From Verrucomicrobiota bacterium (GTDB taxonomy: Bacteria > Verrucomicrobiota > Verrucomicrobiia > Chthoniobacterales > Xiphinematobacteraceae), in NCBI GenBank assembly GCA_003176035.1, contig PSRL01000192.1, forward strand, positions 1 to 12,761: 12,761 bases of DNA, read 5' to 3'. The notes beneath the pieces are model-generated. The model saw only the letters and a program-made list of their open reading frames with translations. It was not told the origin of the DNA and searched no databases. A program made the position numbers and the translations under genes. Of this stretch, positions 7,439 through 12,761 are shown one piece after another (the stretch's first letter is position 1; the number at the start of each line of letters is the position of its first letter).

Positions 7439-8122
7439 ATGGAACAAACTCCCGCTGAGCAAAGAAATGTGCCCTCCGCAAATATCGGACGGATTTTCTT
7501 AATTGACGATCATAGGCTCTTTCGGGAAGGGCTCAAACGGATTTTTGCTGAAGAGACCGACCTCGTCGTTTGCGGCGAGGCAACTAATTCCAAGAACGTT
7601 TTTGTTCAAATTCCGCAAATGAAACCAAATTTAATCTTGATAGACATTTCTCTTCCCGGAATGGATGGCTTGGAACTTGTCAAAAGCCTAAGGACACAAT
7701 ATCCCCAAATTTGGTTAATGATCCTTTCCATGCACGATGAGGAGCTATATGCCGAACGTGCACTCCGTGCTGGCGCTAAAGGGTATATTACAAAAAGGGC
7801 CTCAATAACTGAGCTTTTAAGTGCAATTCGGACGGTGTTGAAAGGCGAGATTTTTCTCAGTTCCGCGTGTTCCAAGCGACTGATTTATTCCCTATTCAAC
7901 CAGAGAGCGGAGAGCAAAAAAGGTATTGAGCAGTTGAGTGACCGCGAATTGGAAATTTTTCGGTTAGTTGGCGAAGGCTTCACTACGGGAGAAATCGCGC
8001 AATCGCTTAGTATTAGCATAAAGACAGTCGAAGCTCATCGGGGCAATATCAAACAAAAATTAAAACTGGGTTCAAGTGCTGAATTGCTTCGTATGGCAAT
8101 TGCTCACAGCAAAAAAACTTAA
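7439..8122 (+). CDS. NarL/LuxR-family response regulator
   Basis: A two-domain transcription regulator of 227 residues counted from the ATG at 7439. The receiver (about 17-135) has the acidic pair D23-D24, phospho-acceptor D69 in L-I-D-I-S-L-P-G-M-D-G, a conserved Ser at 97 and K119, so phosphorylation competence is expected. The C-terminal LuxR-type helix-turn-helix (about 165-225) contains L-S-D-R-E-L-E-I, E-I-A-Q-S-L-S-I-S and K-T-V-E-A-H. NarL-type regulators bind DNA as dimers once phosphorylated, usually by HisKA_3-type kinases. A TTG two codons upstream (7433) is a possible alternative start; an in-frame TAG at 7418-7420 closes the frame above it. No Shine-Dalgarno is evident. The gene converges with the receiver/HisKA_3-like operon, which makes those proteins its likely partners. 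Its target genes are not evident. Confidence 0.93.
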   Translation: MEQTPAEQRNVPSANIGRIFLIDDHRLFREGLKRIFAEETDLVVCGEATNSKNVFVQIPQMKPNLILIDISLPGMDGLELVKSLRTQYPQIWLMILSMHDEELYAERALRAGAKGYITKRASITELLSAIRTVLKGEIFLSSACSKRLIYSLFNQRAESKKGIEQLSDRELEIFRLVGEGFTTGEIAQSLSISIKTVEAHRGNIKQKLKLGSSAELLRMAIAHSKKT

Positions 8123-8153
8123 ACCAATTGATAGTGAGGAGGAATTTTAGAAT

Positions 8154-8174
8154 CTCTCCTAAAACTTAGGGGAG
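8154..8174. terminator. possible terminator stem between convergent genes
   Basis: CTCTCCTAA and TTAGGGGAG pair over 9 bp (one G-U on the plus strand) around an AAC loop. The stem lies in the 69-base gap between the stop codons of the convergent response regulator and HisKA_3-like genes. No clean U-run follows on the plus strand, and on the minus strand one pair becomes a mismatch. Position suggests termination; sequence alone is not decisive. Confidence 0.35.
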
Positions 8175-8191
8175 GCCGGCGCAAGAGGCAA

Positions 8192-8806
8192 TTATGGCAT
8201 CTGATAGACCAGCGTGACTTTCGACGAATTCACAGTATACCGCAATCCCATATAACTGATAAATCGGACTAAAATTCCATCGTTGGTAAGAATGGAATTT
8301 TGAGTCTCGCAAGCGCCATTATGTTTTATTTCCAACGTCAAACTCGTTTGCATCTTTCGAAGTGCCATGCAAACGTGCGTCGCCTGACAATGGAAAACAA
8401 GGTTGTGGAGTGATTCGCGAGCAAACTGGTAGAAAATCTTTGCAATAGTAGCATTAGGGATTTTTATTTCGCCTGCGCCCGAGAAATGGCAGGAAATTCT
8501 CGGAGCCATAGCCTTTGCCAGAATTTGCAACGCCCGCGGAAGAGTGTCGGCACAAACGGAAAGGGCATGCGGCTGCATGAAAATCAGCGCCTGTTCCGTG
8601 GCGACATCCAGCAGTTCGCAAAGCCTTTTAAAATCGGCAAGCGGCACTTTCTTGTCCAATTTTTTTGCATTGAGAAGCGTTTGTGCGAGAAGAGAAATAC
8701 TTACAAGACTTTGGCAAAGCGTAGTATGTATTTCCTGAGAAAGGAAATCTTCCCTGTGCTGCACCATTTCTAGCAGCATTTGCTCCGTTTCTTCAAAACC
8801 CGTCAT
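8192..8806 (-). CDS. short HisKA_3-like protein with degenerate ATP-binding domain
   Basis: A 204-residue protein laid out like the catalytic half of a NarX/DesK-type (HisKA_3) histidine kinase, with no sensor or membrane part. Q-E-I-H-T-T-L-C-Q-S-L holds the expected phospho-acceptor H27 and the family's downstream Gln (Q32), but the acidic residue normally right after the His is Thr. The N-box survives as E-S-L-H-N-L-V-F-H (N135). The ATP-lid boxes are poor: the D-x-G-x-G segment reads K-H-N-G-A-C (161-166) and no glycine-rich G2 box follows. It may therefore be a pseudokinase, a phosphatase or a histidine phosphotransferase of the ChpT/Spo0B kind rather than an active kinase. Its ATG overlaps the stop of the upstream receiver gene (ATGA), implying translational coupling. 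The HisKA_3 relationship is fairly secure; loss of kinase activity is inferred. Confidence 0.75.
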   Translation of the reverse strand: MTGFEETEQMLLEMVQHREDFLSQEIHTTLCQSLVSISLLAQTLLNAKKLDKKVPLADFKRLCELLDVATEQALIFMQPHALSVCADTLPRALQILAKAMAPRISCHFSGAGEIKIPNATIAKIFYQFARESLHNLVFHCQATHVCMALRKMQTSLTLEIKHNGACETQNSILTNDGILVRFISYMGLRYTVNSSKVTLVYQMP

Positions 8807-9198
8807 TTATTTGATGGCGTTGCTCGTGCGGCCTCTTCGAGGATTTTGTCAATTTCAATTACCTTGAATGGCTTGATGAGGTGATACCAAAAACCAACCT
8901 GATAGCTGCGTTCGATGTCAGCAGTCGTACAAAAGCCGCTCATTGCTACTGCAAAAATATTTGGAGAAAGCGTGATTCTTTGCAGCAGCTCCCATCCGCT
9001 GCCATCGGAGAGAGCGATATCGCTCAGGAGCACGTTGATATTTTCGCGAGGTATTTTCTCAATGGCCTCCTTGAGAGTTCTTGCAGTTGTGACTTTATGT
9101 CCTAAACTTTCCAAATATTGACGCAAGGCGAGAAGTGTGTCCGTGTGATTCTCTACCACAAAAATCCGAAGAGAGTGCGCTTTAGGGTCGATATTCAT
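8803..9198 (-). CDS. stand-alone receiver (CheY-like) protein
   Basis: A 131-residue single receiver domain without an output domain. Phospho-acceptor D60 lies in L-L-S-D-I-A-L-S-D-G-S-G, with S87 (A-M-S-G) and K109 (I-K-P-F) as the usual switch residues. The acidic pair of the first loop is replaced by E16-N17 (V-V-E-N-H). The V-V-E-N-H start together with S-D-I-A-L-S-D-G-S-G-W-E-L and A-M-S-G-F is the pattern of receivers commonly attached to the C-terminus of PAS or CheB/CheR hybrid kinases. It is the first gene of an operon with the HisKA_3-like protein, overlapping it by four bases. ATG 9198 has no clear Shine-Dalgarno. A shuttle role in a phosphorelay is plausible. Confidence 0.92.
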   Translation of the reverse strand: MNIDPKAHSLRIFVVENHTDTLLALRQYLESLGHKVTTARTLKEAIEKIPRENINVLLSDIALSDGSGWELLQRITLSPNIFAVAMSGFCTTADIERSYQVGFWYHLIKPFKVIEIDKILEEAARATPSNK

Positions 9199-9461
9199 TT
9201 ACTGAAGCCGGAGGGGGAGAAGGTGGGTATGATGACGGCGGAGCATAAAAGCTGCCCTTCCTAGCGAAGCGCGCCTTCAACTACAAGTATAAATCGCTAT
9301 GCTAGTTGTACTTAATCGGGTAAAATACAGCTTTTTTTACATCCTGATTGTGCGCCTCGCGTTCCGCGGTGGCGTGTCATTTTGCATTCACTAATTCCAA
9401 GCTGGTACTTTGGAAACTCATAAAATTTAATGGTGGGAAAATCTTTCAAAAACACAACTTC
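9199..9461. promoter_or_regulatory. divergent intergenic region with inverted repeat
   Basis: This gap separates the minus-strand receiver operon from the plus-strand conserved protein at 9462. CAACTA (9278-9283) and TAGTTG (9303-9308) form an inverted repeat. Between its arms lies a minus-strand TATACT box (9291-9286) that could be a -10 for the receiver operon, though its -35 is poor. On the plus strand TAAAAT (9321-9326) could be a -10 for the other gene, also without a good -35. The layout fits a shared control region but nothing is certain. Confidence 0.3.
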
Positions 9462-9908
9462 ATGAATCTCGAATCCAATCAGATTGCAGCGGTCACTCAA
9501 TGGTACTCACAGGGAGCCAGCCTTTCCGACATCCAAAAACGGCTCAAAAGCGAATTCGGCCTGTCCCTGACATACCTGGATATCAGACTTCTCGCAGATG
9601 AACTGAAACTCACGAGGGAAGAGCCGGAACCGGATATCACTTCTTCCACAGATACGATTCTCCCTCCTCCTCTTTCGCCCATGGCAGGAAATGGCCATGT
9701 TTCCGTCACAATCAGCTCCCTCCAAAAGCCGGGTGCCCTTTTGAATGGCGACGTCACCTTTTCAGACGGTCAGAGAGCCGAATGGTATGTGGATCAGACC
9801 GGACGATTAGGGTTGAACCCTCGGCAAGCGGGCTATCGCCCCTCCAAGGACGATGTTTTGGCGTTCCAAATGGAATTGGAAAAAATTGCTCGAAAACAAT
9901 CTTTTTAA
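9462..9908 (+). CDS. conserved protein of unknown function, verrucomicrobial type
   Basis: A 148-residue soluble protein counted from ATG 9462. Residues 1-50 (W-Y-S-Q-G-A-S-L-S-D-I-Q-K-R-L, then L-T-Y-L-D-I-R-L-L) look like a helix-turn-helix-type bundle. A low-complexity Ser/Thr/Pro linker (55-75) follows. The C-terminal part (80-148) has G-A-L-L-N-G-D-V-T-F-S-D-G, then W-Y-V-D-Q-T-G-R-L-G-L and G-Y-R-P-S-K-D-D, ending in a helix. I recall similar short proteins as conserved and uncharacterised in Verrucomicrobia; no function is known to me. The frame can be extended upstream to a TTG at 9348, but that stretch looks non-coding, so the ATG is preferred. It lies 100 bases before glpF with a promoter between, so it is probably not part of the glycerol operon. 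Confidence 0.75.
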   Translation: MNLESNQIAAVTQWYSQGASLSDIQKRLKSEFGLSLTYLDIRLLADELKLTREEPEPDITSSTDTILPPPLSPMAGNGHVSVTISSLQKPGALLNGDVTFSDGQRAEWYVDQTGRLGLNPRQAGYRPSKDDVLAFQMELEKIARKQSF

Positions 9909-9932
9909 AACCAGTTGTGCATAAGTGTATTA

Positions 9933-9960
9933 TTGATAATTCGCTATTTAAGCGCATAAT
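9933..9960 (+). promoter_or_regulatory. sigma-70-type promoter of the glp operon
   Basis: TTGATA (9933-9938) and CATAAT (9955-9960) match the -35 and -10 consensus at five of six positions each, with a 16-base spacer. They lie about 50 bases upstream of the glpF start. The spacer contains CGCT (9942-9945) and AGCG (9951-9954) as a small inverted repeat that could be an operator. This is the best promoter in the window. Confidence 0.55.
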
Positions 9961-10007
9961 GGAATTCTAATTAGACAAAACCCTTTGGAAAAAGATATAA
10001 GCAGAAT

Positions 10008-10751
10008 ATGTCTCCTCTAATTGCGGAATTTTTGGGAACCCTTTTCCTGATTTTACTCGGTGATGGAGTGGTTGCTAATGTACTTCTGAATGACTCAAAA
10101 GGAAAAGGAGGGGGGTGGATAGTCATTACGACTGGTTGGGCCATTGCCGTTTTCGTTGGAGTTCTGATAGCGGGATCGTATAGCGGGGCGCACTTGAATC
10201 CCGCAGTGACTTTAGGCCTTGCTATCGTCGGAGTTTTTCCATGGAGCTCTGTTTTTCCTTACATAATCGCTCAAATGGCTGGTGCCCTTGTGGGAGCCTT
10301 TTTAGTATATCTTGCTTATTTGCCTCACTGGAAAGGTACCCCCGACAGCAATACCACACGTGCGGTATTTTGTACCGCGCCCGCTATCCGCAATAGCATT
10401 TCGAACTTGATCTGCGAAATCATCGGCACATTTGTCCTGATTTTTGGGATTTTAGAAATCAAAGGTGCATTCGAGCGGCCACTGTCAGGAGCCGCTATCC
10501 CGATCGAATTGGGCGCACTTGGCGCCATTCCTGTCACACTCATCGTCTGGGGCATTGGCCTCTCCTTGGGGGGACCTACGGGTTACGCTATCAACCCTGC
10601 ACGGGATCTAGGGCCTCGCATAGCCTATGCCCTCTTACCAGTGGGGAGGCGGTCATCCGCTGATTGGGGGTACGCTTGGGTTCCGGTATTCGGCCCCTTA
10701 ATAGGCGCCGTCTTGGCAGCTTTTCTTTTCCATTCTCTCGGCAGAGCTTAA
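10008..10751 (+). CDS. glpF: glycerol uptake facilitator (aquaglyceroporin)
   Basis: A 247-residue integral membrane channel of the MIP family that lets glycerol diffuse through the inner membrane. Both pore signatures are present: G-A-H-L-N-P-A-V-T (NPA at 64-66) and G-Y-A-I-N-P-A-R-D (NPA at 196-198). The Asp after the second motif (D200) and the G-Y-A-I context are typical of the glycerol-permeable branch rather than water-only aquaporins. Six hydrophobic stretches fit the family fold. It is the first gene of the operon and lies 30 bases before glpK, so glycerol is phosphorylated as it enters. The start ATG follows a weak purine-rich stretch only. The glycerol assignment rests mainly on the linked glpK and glpD. 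Confidence 0.94.
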   Translation: MSPLIAEFLGTLFLILLGDGVVANVLLNDSKGKGGGWIVITTGWAIAVFVGVLIAGSYSGAHLNPAVTLGLAIVGVFPWSSVFPYIIAQMAGALVGAFLVYLAYLPHWKGTPDSNTTRAVFCTAPAIRNSISNLICEIIGTFVLIFGILEIKGAFERPLSGAAIPIELGALGAIPVTLIVWGIGLSLGGPTGYAINPARDLGPRIAYALLPVGRRSSADWGYAWVPVFGPLIGAVLAAFLFHSLGRA

Positions 10752-10781
10752 TACATTAGATCACCCTCCCTATTCTTTCCC

Positions 10782-12272
10782 ATGAGTACTATTCTTTCCA
10801 TCGATCAAGGAACAACGAGTTCCAGAGCAGTCTGCTATGACGTCCATGGCACGCCGATTGCCACGGCGCAGCAGGAATTTCCCCAATACTTTCCCCAATC
10901 CGCCTGGGTGGAACATGACGCGGAAGAAATTTGGCAAAGTGTTGTCAGCACTGTCCGAGAAGTTCTGGAGCGTGCGAAAATTCATGCTGGGGCTGTGACT
11001 ACAATCGGAATTACAAATCAGCGAGAGACCGTTGTTCTTTGGGATCGTACCACCGGAAAACCGTTGCATCGTGCGATAGTTTGGCAAGATCGCCGGACCG
11101 CACAGAATCTCAGTAATTTGCGCGAACGAGGCGGTGAAGAGATGATTCGGAAAAAAACCGGGTTGCTTCTGGATCCGTATTTTTCTGCGAGCAAGCTCCA
11201 ATGGCTTCTCAACGAAGTTCCTAACGCTCGTGAACGAGCGGAAAGGGGAGAACTTGCCGCGGGCACCATTGATTCGTGGTTGCTTTTCAAACTCACCGGC
11301 GGAAAGGTACACGCAACTGACATTGGAAATGCCTCTCGGACCATGCTCATGGATTTGCAACGCGGAGCATGGGATGAAGAACTCTTGGATCTCTTTCGAA
11401 TTCCACACCAGCTCTTGCCCAACATCGTCTCCAATAGCGAGTACATGGGCACCACTGAAAAAACACTCTTTGGAGCTGAAATCCCAATCCATGGAATGAT
11501 TGGGGACCAGCAGTCTGCCCTTTTTGGGCAGGTTTGCAGAGAGCCTGGACAAGTAAAATGCACCTATGGGACCGGTTGCTTCATGTTGATGACATTGGGG
11601 CATGAGCCTGTCAGCAGCGCTTCCCATCTGTTATCCACCGTTGCATGGAAGATTGGGAGTCGCCCCGTTCGCTATGCCCTGGAGGGCAGTATCTTTGTCG
11701 CTGGCGCCGCTATCCAGTGGCTGAGAGACGGGTTAAAAATCATCCGCTCCGCATCGGAAATCAACGCTTTGGCGGCGCAGGTACCCGACACCGGTGGCAT
11801 GGTTCTCGTTCCTGCCTTTACCGGCTTAGGCGCCCCTCATTGGGATCCAACCGCGCGCGGCGCACTGCTGGGAATCACCCGAGCCACGACCGCTGCACAC
11901 TTGGCTCGTGCGACTTTGGAAGGAATTGCTTTTCAGGTAACGGACTTACTCACAGCGATGCGAAGTGACTCCGGAAAAGCAATTACCACAGTCCGGGTAG
12001 ATGGAGGGGCTTGTGCAAGTGATCTGCTCATGCAAATGCAGGCGGATTTACTGGACGTTCGTGTTGAAAGGCCTGTAAACATCGAAACCACCTCTCTCGG
12101 TGCGGCTTTAATGGCTGGCTGTGCAGCGGGGGTTTGGTCCCTGGAAGACCTTGCTTCACTTCGAAAGACAGAACGAACTTTTATGCCACAGATGAAGCCA
12201 ACTGAGCGAACCACCGAGCTTCGCAGTTGGAGAAAAGCCATTGAGCGTGCAAAGTCCTGGGAGGAAATATGA
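10782..12272 (+). CDS. glpK: glycerol kinase
   Basis: A 496-residue FGGY-family kinase of normal length that converts glycerol and ATP to sn-glycerol-3-phosphate in the cytoplasm. Visible motifs: the phosphate-binding D-Q-G-T-T-S-S-R (8-15), glycerol-contact N-Q-R-E-T (79-83), W-Q-D-R-R-T (101-106), the catalytic-base motif G-D-Q-Q-S-A (D242), the adenosine-side G-T-G-C-F-M (263-268), and the C-terminal FGGY signature around D-G-G-A-C-A-S-D (407-414). All match bacterial GlpK rather than xylulose or gluconate kinases. No Shine-Dalgarno precedes ATG 10782, so translation may be coupled to glpF or leaderless-like. The stop overlaps the glpD start by four bases. Confidence 0.97.
   Translation: MSTILSIDQGTTSSRAVCYDVHGTPIATAQQEFPQYFPQSAWVEHDAEEIWQSVVSTVREVLERAKIHAGAVTTIGITNQRETVVLWDRTTGKPLHRAIVWQDRRTAQNLSNLRERGGEEMIRKKTGLLLDPYFSASKLQWLLNEVPNARERAERGELAAGTIDSWLLFKLTGGKVHATDIGNASRTMLMDLQRGAWDEELLDLFRIPHQLLPNIVSNSEYMGTTEKTLFGAEIPIHGMIGDQQSALFGQVCREPGQVKCTYGTGCFMLMTLGHEPVSSASHLLSTVAWKIGSRPVRYALEGSIFVAGAAIQWLRDGLKIIRSASEINALAAQVPDTGGMVLVPAFTGLGAPHWDPTARGALLGITRATTAAHLARATLEGIAFQVTDLLTAMRSDSGKAITTVRVDGGACASDLLMQMQADLLDVRVERPVNIETTSLGAALMAGCAAGVWSLEDLASLRKTERTFMPQMKPTERTTELRSWRKAIERAKSWEEI
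12259..12264 (+). promoter_or_regulatory. ribosome binding site of glpD
   Basis: GGGAGG lies four bases before the glpD ATG and within the last codons of glpK. It is the strongest Shine-Dalgarno in the window and supports the overlapping start at 12269. Confidence 0.7.
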
Positions 12273-12761
12273 AGCGAGCGGTGATGTTGCGACGGTTGAG
12301 AGAATCGCCGCAAACTGACTTTTTGATTATCGGTGGCGGAGCTACCGGTTTGGGAATAGCTGTGGACGCCCAATCGCGAGGCTTTCGAAGTGTCCTATTA
12401 GAAGCTGAAGATTTTGCCAAGGGCACTTCCAGCCGCAGCACCAAACTAGTGCATGGCGGCGTCCGTTACTTGGAACAAGGGGATATTCCTCTGGTTCTTG
12501 AAGCTTTGAAAGAACGCGGGCTTCTTCATCAAAATGCCCCGCATATTGTCCACCATCTCTCCTTTATTGTGCCACGATACAAATGGTGGGAAGGGCCTTT
12601 TTTTGGAATCGGACTCAAGGTCTATGATGCCTTAGCCGGTCAGTTGAACCTCGGGTCTTCCAAAATGCTCTCTCGGGAGGAAACCCTTCGACGCATTCCC
12701 AATGTGGAACCAGAGCATCTGTTGGGGGGGATTGAATATTTCGATGGTCAATTTGATGACG
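12269..12761 (+). CDS. glpD: glycerol-3-phosphate dehydrogenase, partial (N-terminal part)
   Basis: The first 164 codons of an FAD-dependent glycerol-3-phosphate dehydrogenase; the gene continues beyond the window (the family is about 500-550 residues). It oxidises glycerol-3-phosphate to dihydroxyacetone phosphate at the membrane and passes electrons to quinone. The N-terminal FAD-binding fold appears as D-F-L-I-I-G-G-G-A-T-G (17-27), followed by the family signature T-S-S-R-S-T-K-L-V-H-G-G-V-R-Y-L (53-68). Its ATG overlaps the glpK stop in an ATGA arrangement with a strong GGGAGG four bases upstream, completing the pathway order channel, kinase, dehydrogenase. An ATG at residue 6 is a less likely alternative start. 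Confidence 0.94.
   Translation, partial: MKRAVMLRRLRESPQTDFLIIGGGATGLGIAVDAQSRGFRSVLLEAEDFAKGTSSRSTKLVHGGVRYLEQGDIPLVLEALKERGLLHQNAPHIVHHLSFIVPRYKWWEGPFFGIGLKVYDALAGQLNLGSSKMLSREETLRRIPNVEPEHLLGGIEYFDGQFDD

Noticed and set aside
9348..9461. Upstream extension of the conserved protein to a TTG start
   Set aside because: The added residues have no family character and lie over likely promoter sequence; ATG 9462 starts the recognisable protein.
10770..11627. Long minus-strand open frame (285 codons) opposite glpK
   Set aside because: It mirrors the glpK codon pattern, has no recognisable motif, and glpK is unmistakable on the plus strand.
1..12761. Mobile element, phage or defence system
   Set aside because: No transposase, integrase, direct-repeat boundary, CRISPR or restriction-type gene is visible; content is housekeeping, signalling and glycerol metabolism.

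Overview
This is a bacterial chromosome segment, most likely from the Verrucomicrobia (PVC group). The reasons are the style of the short conserved protein at 9462-9908, which resembles an uncharacterised family I associate with that phylum, and the rarity of Shine-Dalgarno sequences in front of otherwise good genes. The family or genus cannot be fixed from the sequence. No transposase, phage gene, CRISPR array, rRNA or ordinary tRNA is visible.

Left part (1-2250): a tmRNA gene (ssrA, minus strand, 139-517) with a legible tRNA-like end and proteolysis tag. It is followed on the same strand by a small DUF4870 membrane protein (634-1107) with its own likely terminator. Divergent from that is an exported DUF1460 NlpC/P60-like cysteine hydrolase (1282-2181).

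Middle part (2251-9198): a signalling island. It starts with a very large soluble protein (1415 residues) joining a CheB methylesterase, a CheR methyltransferase, a long coiled coil, PAS domains and a full histidine kinase, but no receiver. After a gene-poor stretch that holds the remains of a carboxymuconolactone decarboxylase/AhpD-like gene come three more signalling genes. They are a NarL/LuxR-type response regulator (7439-8122, plus strand) and, facing it, an overlapping two-gene operon. The operon encodes a lone receiver (8803-9198) and a short HisKA_3-like protein (8192-8806) that keeps its phosphorylatable histidine but seems to have lost the ATP-binding half. My reading, as inference, is that these four proteins form a phosphorelay: kinase to lone receiver to histidine phosphotransferase-like protein to DNA-binding regulator.

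Right part (9199-12761): the conserved verrucomicrobial-type protein of unknown function, then a compact glycerol-use operon glpF-glpK-glpD behind a good sigma-70-type promoter. It encodes a glycerol channel, glycerol kinase and glycerol-3-phosphate dehydrogenase. glpK and glpD overlap by four bases, and glpD runs off the end of the window.
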